DNA of 64,000 bases, taken from Mangifera indica. Taxonomy: Eukaryota; Streptophyta; Magnoliopsida; Sapindales; Anacardiaceae. Under the pieces are notes generated by a model. The model was not told the DNA's origin. It made no database searches and saw only the letters and a list, made by a program, of their open reading frames with translations. Positions 23,186 through 35,600 of this stretch are shown one piece after another (within the stretch, counting starts at the first letter, position 1; every line of letters begins with the position of its first letter). The stretch spans positions 17,345,463-17,409,462 of the forward strand of contig NC_058137.1 in NCBI RefSeq assembly GCF_011075055.1, read 5' to 3'. The translations under genes and the position numbers were made by a program.

Positions 23186-26084
23186 GCGGGTTTAACGAAA
23201 CGAAGACAAATTCATTCATAACGAAGATTGTCTTGCTTAATTAAGAAGATAAATTGGGTTTAAGACAATAATGGACACCAGAACCAGATTCTCACAACAA
23301 TATACAATTGATGTGTGCTCACATCACATGGCCGTAAACAGTGTACCGATTTTTGGATAATATTACTATACCAGATAATACGTATTTTGGATGTGAAATG
23401 TTTTCTTTTTTAATTGATTTTTCACGATAATATCTGTGATATATATATATATATATATATTTATGCTACCTAGAGTGGTACTATATGAATGAAAACATGA
23501 TGGTTGAAAAGTGGATTGAACTACATATGTTTCAACAGTTGAGTGCATTTGTTTTATTTATGGCTTAGGATTCCATTAAAGTTGGATTTGAAAATCTTGA
23601 GAGTAATAGTTTTCTTGGGTATATTATTTTGCATTAAATTTTATGTGGTGGTGGTGCAAATTAATTAATAATGAAAAGGAAATGCTGGGGCTAGTGGGGA
23701 GTTGTTGAATGTCAATTCTCTAAACTGCATTTGTCAAGCATATATGAAATTCACGAGGAAAAATGAAGTGCTTTCTATTCTAGTTTTCAAACAAACCTCC
23801 AAATGTATGAAGTATGGCTTCACTTTACCCTTTCTGATTTTCAAGTCAATTATTTCTTTAGCTTTATTAGGTTAAAAGCAGTTTGTATTATTGCATCCTT
23901 TGTCTTGAACATGTCATGGCTTTCCATATCATGAACAAAAGTTGAACATATACTATCACAACACAAAAGAAAAATGCATATTATAGATGGCATTTTCAAA
24001 TATATACAAGTCAATAAAATTATGTGTACTCAATTTTGAGTATTTAGTTGAGTACCTATATGATGTGTTATTATGTGATTGAAAGATTTTAAATTATGAA
24101 TAAAGTAACATTTAATCATATGATGATATATCATTTAAGTATACAATTAAGTACACAAAACTGGATATCCATAACATTACCCAATAAAAGTAATGTGATG
24201 TCATGCATGCATATGTTACAAAAATCATTTTTATGAAGACAAATTTTAGGAGGGCAAAAGTTATTGGTGGAGTGATGGTAGTGAAAAGGAGAAATAGTAG
24301 AGCAATTGGGTGTGGGGTTGGAAAAGAGAGGTACTGAAATAAAGGTAAATAAAGCTGGCTGAAAAAAACACATAAGAAACAAAGCAAGTGTGTGCACAAA
24401 TGAAATGAGAATCTTCTAAAGCAATAATAATCATTATTGTAACTTTAAAAGAGTCAAAAGAAGGATAAGGAGGAAGGCAACATAAAGCTGCCCATATAGA
24501 CGGTGAAAACAAGAGACTGAGGGAAGCTTCCAATTTATAAAATTTATAGGGCTTTCTACATATCATGGGTGTTGTGGCCCTATGCCTATGGCTTAAAATA
24601 GAAATCTCTCAAGGCAATTCTAATAAGACACACTGACACAGATTTGAATTTGAGGTTTTTTAGCTTAGAAGAAGTTTACAGCACTATTTTGGATAAATGG
24701 TTAAAAGTATATACATGAGGGGTAGACTCTTTCTATCTTTATATATAAACTAATTTTATTATTATACAATTAAGTATTGTTTTATCTCTAATTCAAAATT
24801 ATTCAATTATATAGTGATATGTTATTATTTATACACAAATTTATATTTATTATTTGTATATATAGTTTTTTTTGTTATATACAATATGGTAATATATTTC
24901 TTCAAATATTCAATTTATCTTTGTCAAAACCCTGCGAGCTTGAATTATGGATGGATGATCCAGAAGATACATACTTAATTCAAATTAATGGGTTAATAAA
25001 ATTTTGAGTAAATTTGAAGAACAGCTCTCATGAGTCATGTTGGCAGAGGATGAAAAGTTAATGGGCTCCTAGTTATAAAACAAGAGATAGACAAGGATCA
25101 GTCTATTCACTTAGTCATATCCAAACACATTCATTACGGGCTCTAGATTCAAAGCCCTTAACATAAAGTTAGCCAAAAAAAACAAAAGGGCTTCAGCAAA
25201 CTTGACATCTTGCACACAAAATAGCAACTCCAAAAATGATGAAGAAAGAAATATTAATCTATTTTGGCAAACTTATCTAATATTCATGAATTTATCACAT
25301 ATTACAAGGGTTTTGATTAACTGTTGAATTCTTAATGCTATGGGCATAAAAAATTACAAGTCTTAGTATTATCAACATTTGACAAACTTATAGGGGTTTT
25401 GTATACGTACCCATCTAGCCATGACTGAATTCAAGAAATGGATAATTGTATGAACAGATGGTAGGCGAAATTCTAATCTTGAGATGGATGGATTTGTCTG
25501 GGAAGAACATCGTGTGGATTCAGGCCTTCTAGTTCCTCAAGCACAAATTTGAACAGAAAACGTCTCCAAGCTTTTCTCCCAAATTCAGCAGGCCACACTA
25601 AACATATTTCTAGTATAATTTTGATTAAATACAACCAATCCATTACTGATTAGATTGCATTATCTTGCTGTTTCCTCGCTTTTATATATTTATGTTTGCG
25701 TTTAAATCTTCCAAAACGCAGTACACATGCAAAGGCCATGTTGTAATTGACACCATTTTCCCGGTTCATTCTAATTGCATTTAGCTACCTTTGACCGCTT
25801 TTTTTTTTGTTTAACGGATTTCTTTTTTTTATTTTGAAAAAAAAAACAAAAAATGTTTTTTAATTCATATATTTGTGATTGTTCCATTTTTTATGGCAAT
25901 ATTTTGTGGGTAAAACTATATTTAATAGAATTTTTCAGGTGAGGACATTTTGATTGGGTTCTTAAATTTTTTTTTCTTTGTTGCTTCATAAAAATAATAT
26001 AAAATTGTGAACCGTTTTCTCCCCTGGTAATTCCCAGCGGGGAAGCTCTTGAGAACATTTTGGGCCACCCGACAATTTAGAAAG
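23186..26084. other. Intergenic, no gene recognised
   Basis: It contains an (AT)11 microsatellite at 23439-23460 and the second copy of the 66-bp block at 23881-23945. Overlapping - strand frames at 24112-24566 have no recognisable similarity, and their three-frame overlap suggests chance. The rest is AT-rich. Confidence 0.55.
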
Positions 26085-26934
26085 GGCCAAAAGACTTATT
26101 CCCACCGAGATATAGTGAAATCTCAAACTTCTACCCACTAACTTTCAAAAACTCAAACACCCACTCACAATCAATTTTCTGTTAAAAATTTCAATTAACG
26201 TTAGGGATAAAATCGTCATTTAGCAAAAAATTAAAGTTTCATTACATTTCTTTCCCTATATTTAAAAACTTATATTTTACCCCCAACCCAAGGTTTGAAA
26301 AGTGGCAAAAACCCCCTTAAGGTTTGTTCTTCTTCCTCCAGCGCCGATTTGTCCCTTCTCCCCTTATCTCTCCTCCAGTCTCTCTCCCTAGCCTTTCCGA
26401 CCATTTTCGTCTGAGACGAAGACGATTTCGTCTTCATCTCAGACGAAGACACGTCGTCTTCGTCTCTTAGGCGAAGACTATCGGTCTTCTTCTGAAATGA
26501 AGACGACACGTCTTCGTCTCAAATGAAGATGACACGTCTTCGTCTCAAACAAAGATTGTTAGTCTTCGTTTGAGTCGTCTTCAACTGAAGACGATCGGAG
26601 AGGCTAGGGAGAGATACCAGAGGAGAGATAAGGGGGGAAGGGAGGACGATCGACGGTCGGGGAAGGAGAAATCGACACCGGAGGAAGAGAAACAAACCTT
26701 AGGGGGGTTTTGCCACTTTTCAAACCTTGGGTTGAGAGTAAAATATAAGTTTTTAAATATAAGAGAGGAAATTGTAATGAAACTTTAATTTTTTGTTAAA
26801 TAACGATTTTACCCCTAATATTAATTGAAATTTTTAATGAAAAATTAATTGTGGATAGGTATTTATGTTTATGAAAGTTAATGGATGAGAGTTTGAGATT
26901 TTACTATACCTTCCGTGGAATAAGTCTTTTGGCC
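26085..26934. mobile_element. Foldback Mutator-like element, copy 3
   Basis: 850 bp with GGCCAAAAGACTTATTCCCA at the left and its complement at the right (CTTTTGGCC). The flanking 9-bp sequences are TTTAGAAAG (26076-26084) and TTTAGAAAA (26935-26943), 8 of 9 identical. The whole element folds on itself: 26280-26400 is mirrored by 26600-26760. The loop region carries twelve GAAGAC/GTCTTC hexamers in both orientations between 26418 and 26592, many as near-palindromic CGTCTTCGTCT units. No protein is encoded; the frames at 26270-26509 and 26570-26788 arise from the symmetrical arms. Confidence 0.88.
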
Positions 26935-26943
26935 TTTAGAAAA

Positions 26944-29800
26944 TGCTCAATTATTTGGGCTGCCAGCACCTATGGGCTTTCAACAGAAAAGTCATATTCA
27001 TCACCCACGCAACAACTAAATCTAAATTATCTATTGACCAAATTATATTAATATATTTTTAAGTATATAGATAATATATTATTATATAATTTAATAATTT
27101 TAAATTAAAAAATAACATCTAATATAAGATAAAATATCATTTATATGTTTAATTATATACTTAAAAATATATACATATAATATTACTCTGTTAACACAAA
27201 ATAATAATAATAATAATAAATTTAAGCTTAGCCTTATATTATAAAAGTAAAAGATAGTGGAAATATTATTATGCATGAACATAATAATAAAGCTTTGTAG
27301 TTAACATATTTTTCATATAATTAATGTCCAACATGCTTGCTTGCATCATAAGACATGCTTTTGTTGCATTTTCAATATATGTTAAAAAAAAAGGTAGAAT
27401 GATTTTTTCTTATTCAAGATTTATCTATTTGATATTTTCTATTATAATTTTGAAAACGACATTTTTCTACTCATCATCTAATTATATCAATTAATTTTTG
27501 TTCTGATAGAGCATGAGGGTAATTTACCATGCACCCATCCATCATCCCTCTACCCCATCCTCTGCTTCCCTTGGCTAGCAGCAACCTACCATACCATATG
27601 ACACACCAAACTTCATCCACTACACCCAAAATATTCTGCTCAAGCCACCAATTATCCCCCTCATTTTCTTGGAACACAATTGAAAACACAAACCAGAGTG
27701 TCGTAGAAAGCTGCAACTGGGGAGTCAAGCAACGGAACTAGGACTATCACTTTGAATTGGATAAACTCAAACCCGAAAGTTTGATTACAAGAAAAATGAT
27801 TCAAATAGATCAAATTTTATATCTGAACCCAGTTTGGGTAGAAATCCTATTCGAGCTCGGGTTTGAACGTAAGTTGTTTTAGTCCAAAGCCCAAACAAAG
27901 CTGAATCTTGTAACAAGCGCTAGAGTTTTGTTACTCAACTGAAATATCCCTGAGGTAATTTGAGAGTTTTCAATAGGGTATAGCAGCAACTACTTCGGCT
28001 GATTTTGTTTATATGTAATTGGCAAATAAAATGAAAGGATTTAAACATGTCTCACTCTCCTCAAACTCGAAGGCATAACACGTTACCTTGAAATCTTTGG
28101 CAACCTGAAAACAAAAAAAAAAATCCCATAAAAAATAGTGTCATTAGATTAACTTTTAAGTTTATTGAACTCTAACAAAATTATCATAATATTTTAATTT
28201 GGCTTTGAGGAAGTGGATTCAATCATAGTTATGATCTTCAAAAAAGTTGATGACTTACATGGATGAGCTGGAGATTCTTCTGACTTCTTTATTAATATTT
28301 TAATATTTTATTTTTTATAAAAAAAATCATATAATATAACACACAATATACGATTGATAATTTAGTTTAATTTGATAATCGTTTAAACTGTAGCACAAAT
28401 TAAAAAAAAATATATTTGAAAATTTTTTAACCTAAAGTAACTTAAATTAAATTATAATTTTTTAACAATTCAATTTGATTTTATTATATGAATTGAATTA
28501 TACACATGCTCAATTAACTGAATTAAGAAGAGGAGTGGTTGACTTTTTCACCTACATGTAACTGCTCCACACACTCTTGCAAGCAATTACGTTCTTTGGT
28601 GGGAAAAATGTATATAGAGATAATGCATAAGTCCCATGCAACAACGTTCTTTATCAGAATTTGATAGTCTGGATGAATTGTTCATCTAAAAGATACTTCT
28701 TTGTTGTCCGTCCAACACTTAATGATGAGGGATAAGGATAGTTTTTATATTCCTATCAACTTAATTTTGATTCATATTTTATACGTCAATGGAATATTCA
28801 ATATGTCTAATATTTGATGTTCAAAGTTTATGTTAATTTTTTTCTTGATTTACTGTTGAATTCATATTGGATCTGATTGTTCTTTAAAAAGAGAAAAATG
28901 ATTTTAGGCTCTTTTGGTTTAAATTGATTGTTTAAATGAACTGAAAATGAAAAAAAATGGATTTATATAGACTATTTAAGAGTTAAATTTGATTTTGAAT
29001 ATATATTTCAAAATCTTTCAATCTTTCAATCGTTGGCCTGCCTACGGTCTATGGAAACTATTTGTCATTCAATTCTTCCATTAAATAGAAAATTCAGCTC
29101 ATGCTCGGGCTTTGTAGTTCTTCGCTTATGCTTAACACCAAGTGAATTTGGGTTTTGTTTTAATTTTTTTTTTTTTAGTCAAATTTGTATTAGTTTTCTT
29201 AAATCCGTTTTTACTAAATGCATTTTGTAAGAAATTTGCTATCCAAATTTCTCATAAATTTGGATTATTTAAGTTCATTAATCTAAGTTATACAGTGTTC
29301 ATTATAGAATTGAATTATTATTATGATTCAAAGTTTAGATACTTTTATGCATGATTAGGAATAAATGAAATTAATTATGATTTATATAATTTCTTAAATA
29401 TGATATGCATAAGATTAGATATGGTGTGATTTGTATAAATTTTTTATTAATAATAAAATAACTACAACATCCTTTATTATATAAAAAATTTATATATTAA
29501 TTATCATAAAATCACACATAGATCTATTATATAAATTGTAATTAATTATTATAAATTATAAATTTTTTATTTTATAATAATTTTTATTATATTTATATGA
29601 TTAATTAAGGTGAAAAACAATTTATTTTTCACAATCTAACAATATAAATTAAGAAAAGAAATATAATTAAATAGTTTCTTTACACAAAAGCGCGCGCACA
29701 CATATAGTTTTGGTGTTATCTTTTATATTGATAAAACATGGTATATGAATTTCTTTGCCTAATTTTTTTTGACATAATCATGAATATTTAATTTATTTAC
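26944..29800. other. Intergenic, no gene recognised
   Basis: AT-rich, with an (AAT)n run near 27200. The opposed frames at 27474-27741 overlap each other almost exactly and match nothing I know. I see no transposon termini. Confidence 0.55.
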
Positions 29801-30289
29801 AATTATTCAATCTATGAGTTTTCCTGATGATATTTGTAATGTGTCTTATTTAAGTAGTGATAATTATAAAGTTTGAAAGAAAATAATTCTTCTCCAATTA
29901 AAGTGTACGAATATTGATTACGTCTTTTAAAAAGATGAATCACTTATACATACGAAAACTAATACTCAAACTGATACTATTATGTATGAACAATGAAAAT
30001 GATCTAATCGTTTAACTATGAGGTTTAACAGAACATAAATATCAAATCACTTAAATATATAGATGGACAATTTGAGTTTTTAGATAAAACTATTATCAAC
30101 ACTCTTATGACAAAGTTATTATCAATAAAACTTGTCTATGTTAGAGTTGTGCATAAGTACATCATGTGGATGAGAGACACAGTGACTTAACTTAGGTCTT
30201 TTCAGATTGAGATGTTCAAATTTTTCGTTGTGCACTTTATAATGAATTTACTTCTATAATAATATGGACTTTTCAAATATTTTATAGCA

Positions 30290-30446
30290 TGTCGGAAATA
30301 TAAATTGGGCTTACAAGTGTGTAGATTAAAACCCATGTTACACAAAACCAATTGGCTTATGTTAAGGTCCAATCCACAACACTTATATACCACTCATTTT
30401 ACTTAAGTTTATTAGATGTGAGACTCTTCTTTATGAGTCCTTAACA
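30290..30446 (-). repeat. TRIM 3' LTR
   Basis: 157 bp, TGTCGGAAAT...CCTTAACA on the + strand. It differs from the other LTR at three positions (for example TTGGCTT versus TTGACTT), so the insertion is moderately recent. Confidence 0.93.
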
Positions 30447-30584
30447 CCCCCGCTTAAGTGCAAGCACCTAGGCTGTTAAACCTAGCCTTTTTGGCTCAGC
30501 CGATTTTTGGCTGGGTGCGTTGTCACTTGTATCTAGGAACACTTAGGCTGTTAAACCCGCTGTTCGGCTCGCGCTCTGATACCA

Positions 30585-30741
30585 TGTCGGAAATATAAAT
30601 TGGGCTTACAAGTGTGTAGATTAAAACCCATGTTACACAAAACCAATTGACTTATGTTAAGGTCCAATCCACAACACTTATATACCACTCGTTTTACTTA
30701 AGTTTATTAGATGTGGGACTCTTCTTTATGAGTCCTTAACA
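30585..30741 (-). repeat. TRIM 5' LTR
   Basis: 157 bp. Adjacent to the primer-binding site, which makes it the 5' LTR in the element's own orientation. Confidence 0.93.
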
Positions 30742-31347
30742 TAGCACAAATGAGGAAAAATGGTCACTTAGCTTCTAACCATATGTGTTAAGAGAAAGAA
30801 AGACTATTCATGAAAATGAGGGAAAGTACATATACTGTAACACGAAGAAAGAAAAAGAAGCAATACATAAGCAAAAAGAAAAAATATCTATTTGAACTGA
30901 AAATGAGTCCAAGAGTTTTTATGTAAAAAGAAAAGACATGTAAAGAACATTTGGTGTAAGTTTATCACTTGGCTTGAGAAGAAAAGTAATCAAATCTTAT
31001 TTATATATTAAAAATATAAATGGTTTGATTCGAAATCTTAAACTTTCAAGTTTAAATTATACTTTTATCTAATCTATAATTTAAAACGAGTTTTGTTCAT
31101 AAACTTAGATGAGATACAGTTAAATGTGTAGATTGTTGCCTCTAATCGTTGAAGATTTTATAAGAAATTAGAATTAGATTTTTTATATATAATTAGTTAA
31201 ATAATATTTATATATAATAAATAAAGTTTCATGAAATTGTATAGTTGTAATAACTTTGACCTCTATAATGGTTATCGATGTGTAGATATGAGAATTTAGC
31301 AACTTCACGAAATGAAACAAAAAAGAAACCAAGATTTTGAAGAGACT

Positions 31348-31351
<4 letters not shown>

Positions 31352-31390
<39 letters not shown>
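31352..31390. repeat. (AT)n microsatellite
   Basis: About 19 uninterrupted AT units, 80 bp before a foldback element. Confidence 0.95.
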
Positions 31391-31395
<5 letters not shown>

Positions 31396-31470
31396 GCATA
31401 TGGAACAAATTAAGAAATATGAAATTAATACAAATATATATATAATTGTACAATATTCCTAAAAATTTTA

Positions 31471-32375
31471 GGCCAAACAACTTATTTCCAATTAAGGTAT
31501 AGTGAAAATCGAAACCTTACTAACTTTTGAAAATTTAAATATCTATTCATCGGTTAGTTTTCATTGTTACAGTCAGGAATAAAATCGTTATTTAAATATT
31601 TTTATTTAAATAAAGAAAAACTAATTTTTTTCAACCACTTAGTTTTAAAAACTAATTATTTATTACATCCTCAAATTTTGAAATATTGCATTTATACTTC
31701 AAAAACTTTATTCCATCTTTCTGACAACCATTCTTTCTGGCATTTCTTTCCGACAACTTTTCCCTCCCTCCATGGTGGTTTCTTAACGCAAAAACTATCG
31801 AAAATCTAGCAGAAATGGCCGAATTTTTATGCACGAATTTGTGCAAAAATTGCACAGATTCGTACAACGATCTATGCGTCAACAATGCACAAATCTGTCA
31901 GATGACGTTGCATAGATATGAGCGTTGTCCATGCAATGCTATCCGATTGATTTATGTGTCGACGATGCACAAATTGTCTTACAGATTTATGCGATTTTTG
32001 CACAGATCTGTGTATAAAAATTCGACCATTTAGATTAGATTTTTTATAGTTTTTATATAGGGAAACCACCATAAAGGGAGGGGAGAGCCATCAGAGAGGA
32101 ACAATGGGAAGAATGACTCTTGGAAAGATGAAATAGAGTTTTTGAGGGTGTAATAGAATGTTTTAAAGTTTGAGTTAGAGAGAAATGATTAGTTTTTAAA
32201 ATTAAACAAGAAAAAAGAAATAATTTTTCTTTTTTTAAATAAAAATATTTAAATAATAATTTTATTATTAACCGTAATAATTAAAATTAACAAATAAATA
32301 AATACTTGAATTTTTGAAAGTTAATGGACATTTTGGGTTTCCACTATACCGTGGGTGGGAATAAGTCATTTCGCC
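31471..32375. mobile_element. Foldback Mutator-like element, copy 4, in the LMBR1-like promoter
   Basis: 905 bp, left end GGCCAAACAACTTATTTCCA, right end ATAAGTCATTTCGCC. An exact 9-bp target duplication AAAATTTTA flanks it (31462-31470 and 32376-32384). The arms mirror each other (31560-31790 against 32060-32290). The centre (31840-32030) is built of repeated GCACAGATCTGTG-like words in both orientations, different from the GAAGAC centre of copy 3. Its right end lies 281 bp upstream of the LMBR1-like start codon. Confidence 0.9.
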
Positions 32376-32656
32376 AAAATTTTAATACGAAAGATCTGAA
32401 CCAGGGGACAATTCTCCTTACAAACGTCCGTTGTCTCTGGAGTTTTGACCAACATTGTGCTTTCACACCCACAAAACGCCATATTAGTATTAGCCCAAAC
32501 CAAGATATCACCAACCTAGCTCCGTCGGTCCCACTTTAAAGCGTTTGTCGCCTGCAAAGGTTTTTTGTTAACCACCAATCCGCTCTTTCTAAATCTCCCG
32601 AGAGAGCGTGAGAAAGAAAACGAAATCGGAAGAAAATTTTACAGAAAGCTACAAAC
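32376..32656 (+). promoter_or_regulatory. Presumed promoter and 5' UTR of the LMBR1-like gene
   Basis: This 281-bp stretch between the foldback element and the start codon is clearly less AT-rich than the flanks. It has no obvious TATA box. A pyrimidine-rich CTCTTTCTAAATCTCCCGAG segment followed by a purine-rich run (GAGAAAGAAAACG) just before the ATG looks like a plant 5' UTR. The transcription start cannot be read from sequence. Confidence 0.5.
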
Positions 32657-35600
32657 ATGTGGGTTTTTTACCTGATCTCGCTGCCTTTAACCTTAGGCAT
32701 GGTAATTTTCACGTTGAGGTACTTCGCTGGGCCTGAGGTCCCTCGTTACGTTCTATTCACCGTTGGATACGCCTGGTTTTGTTCTCTCTCCATCATCATC
32801 CTCGTTCCCGCCGATATTTGGACGGTACCTTGACAATTGCAGTTCTTGTTTATTTAATTTTGTGTTAATTAGGGTTGCATTTATAGAATTTTGTTTATTT
32901 TGCGTGTTGTTTGTGGTTGAATTGATTGAGTTTTGCGTTAATTAGAATCGTCTGCGTTTTTATCTCAATTTTGTATGAGTTCTAGGTGGGAGCTCTAGAA
33001 TGTGCGCATATGTTGATTTGGTTTTGTTTATGTTAGTCTCTTTTTACATGTTTCAGACTATATCGCATCCACCTGATTATAATGGGAATGGAGGCATTTC
33101 ATTCTTTTGGAGCTGGTCTTATTGGAGTACGTTTTTACTTACTTGGTATGCGATATGTAAACTTGTATACTTTGTATGTAAATTTCTTTGTTTATCCCTA
33201 TGTGTTCTTTTAGGGTAATTAATCTACAGAATTATTGGTAACGCTTTAATGTATTTTATTGTTGAAATATGTCAAAAAGCTTTATGTGACTGCATTGTGC
33301 AGCATTAATTGGTAAAAGAGTTGGGTTTTTTTTTCAGAAATGTTGTTATCAGTCACTTTGGAACAAAGCTTTGTGGCATACTAAATTAGGAACTGTTTGA
33401 CCAGTTGTAGTCAAAAACATAATTTGGTGCTTTTTAATGGATTATACATGTTATTTGATATGAACTGGAGTGAATTAACCTATGTGTTTTTAAACTTAGT
33501 GCATAGCTGATATGATCAGGATGTTTTTTTATAAGTTGCTTTTCATCTACTCTGAGTTTACAAGGATCGAAGAACTCATGTATACACATCTGCACATATA
33601 TGTAGCTAATATCTTTTCCTTTGTATGTGTGTAAAGTACTTAAACCTTCTATAGCAGGATGTAGTTCTGAGTTCCTTTATCATGAAAGATAAAACTACCC
33701 AGTTAAAAGAAGGATGATTCATTGTTGTATGCTAACCTTTGTTCTTTCCTTGTATGATTGCTTGTTTTCTTGATATCTCTTCATGACATAATTTGCTATT
33801 TAATCTTCTGCTCATATATGCACATTTCCTCATTTTTTTAATCTATGCCTTTCCTAAACAGGGCTGTGGTGCCACTTATTCAGGGTTTTGAAGATGCTGG
33901 TGACTTCACTGTGACAGAAAGATTGAAGACTAGTGTACATGTTAACTTGGTCTTTTATTTAATTGTGGGATCCATCGGCCTTTTTGGACTTATTCTTCTC
34001 ATTGTGATGCACAAGAATTGGTTCATTTTCTTTCTTTTCCTAAAGTTGATTTATTTGTTGTCTGATGGGTTTAATCTAAATTTAGCACCCATTTCTGTGA
34101 TAAAAATATTTACTCTCATTGCTTTATGTTCTCTGTAATTTTTACCAAATATGTTGGATGCACTATGAAAGTCAGGGATTCCAAAAATATTCACTGGATA
34201 TGGTTTTTCCTTTTCTTGCTTGTGTAATATGATGTTATATCTTGGTTGATATTCTTATTGAACAGGAGCGGAGATGTTCTTGGTTTTGCTATGGCATGCT
34301 CAAATACGTTTGGGCTTGTTACTGGTGCATTTCTGCTTGGTTTTGGTTTGAGTGAAATTCCCAAAAGCTACTGGAAAAATGCAGATTGGACCATCCGTCA
34401 AAAAATTCTTTCTCATAAAATTGCTAAAATGGCTGTGAAACTTGATGATGCTCACCAAGATCTTTCAAATGCTATTGTAGTAAGTTCTATATATGATTTT
34501 TTTATGCTGGATTTTCCTTTTTCCTTTTTACACGATATAATGGAAATATATTTCTAGTGTAGAACCTCTTTTTTTTTTTTTTTTTTTCTGGGCTTTAAAG
34601 TCCAGTTTCATTTTCTGTTGCCTTATCTTCAGCCTTTCTTGATAATGTTCTATTCTTAATTTTTTTTGATTTATTTCATGATCATTCATCCAGCTAGAAT
34701 ATATTGCCTGTAGGCGTAAATCTTTCCACTTTGCAGTCAGTTTTAAATTCATTAATTACATGTAAACGAGAACTTTGTGTTTTAGTTTTGTTTTGTGAAA
34801 CCATCTTATGCAACTATCCTCAAGTCCTATTGAAATTCATTTTGCTTCAGAGATATCTATGGGTCATGCATGGATTTGTAATTTTTTACTAAATAGACAC
34901 GCATAGAAATTATATTGTCTACAAGTAGGTAGGTTTCTTGTCCATTGTTCATTTTATTCTCATGTTAATACTTTTTTGTTCACTTTTATTCTTATAAAAT
35001 GTGGAAAGTGTCATTTTGCGACCTACGTAAAGACAATTTGGAAAACTTTAATATTAAATACAGTGATAAATTATCTGACATTACTACCACTAAGCTGAAA
35101 GTACCACATATGTATGGTCATAGTAAGAGATTTCAAACACTTGTGCATGTTTTTGTGTTTCTAGGGAAGAAATTGTCCAATTAGCTAAGTTTCTTTTATT
35201 TAGCTATGTTCAGTTCCTTCTTGCCAGCAATTTTTTTGGCCTTTTAGTATAGTTTTTTAGGACTTACTGGTGAGCAATTCGATTTATGGTGTATCAGGAA
35301 AAAGGACTCATTCTATTTTTTGTTATTTGTACAAATTAATATGTTGTTCTATGGTTTTTTCTTTTTTGATTGATGATTTATCTGAACAGGTAGCTCAAGC
35401 AACATCAAATCAAATGTCCAAGCGTGATCCTCTTAGACCTTACATGAATGTTATTGACAATATGTTAACTCAAATGGTATTACGTGTTATCAGAATTTTC
35501 AAACAACAATAGTTCCGTCAAAGTGCTTGTTTTAATAATTTCTATTTTATTACCAGTTTAGACAAGACCCATCTTTTAAACCACAAGGTGGAAGATTGGG

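Larger units (their letters stand above)
30290..30741 (-). mobile_element. Complete TRIM (miniature LTR retrotransposon)
   Basis: 452 bp: two 157-bp LTRs (30290-30446 and 30585-30741, three differences) around a 138-bp interior without coding capacity. LTR ends are TG...CA. The element lies on the - strand: the sequence abutting the right LTR, GCTCTGATACCA at 30573-30584, is the complement of TGGTATCAGAGC, the initiator-Met tRNA primer-binding site. A short purine run (AAGCGGGGG on the - strand, at 30447-30455) is the polypurine tract. An exact 5-bp target duplication TAGCA flanks it (30285-30289, 30742-30746). It must have been mobilised in trans. Confidence 0.95.
29840..30890 (+). pseudogene. 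Decayed Ty1/copia gag, interrupted by a TRIM
   Basis: Read on the + strand across several frames, 29850-30280 gives SSDNYKVWKKIILLQLK, YEQWKWSNRLTMRF, NTLMTKLLSIK, YIMWMRD and EMFKFFVVHFIMN. This is the order found in copia gag (LNGSNYxxWKxxI, W..SNRLS, ..LMSKFSSMK, ..HIMEMRD.., FLVHFILNTLP). After the TRIM the gag resumes at 30742 with TNEEKWSLSF, matching the YNTxKEKWSLxEL block, and ends in a Lys-rich stretch. Stops and frameshifts are frequent. No pol follows within 600 bp. Confidence 0.7.

Noticed and set aside
24112..24566. Three overlapping - strand frames up to 101 residues
   Set aside because: They occupy different frames of the same stretch, have no recognisable domain and are rich in Leu/Phe/Ser as expected of AT-rich chance frames.
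26270..26788. Arg/Lys/Glu-rich frames on both strands
   Set aside because: They are products of the GAAGAC-rich symmetrical arms of the foldback element at 26085-26934.
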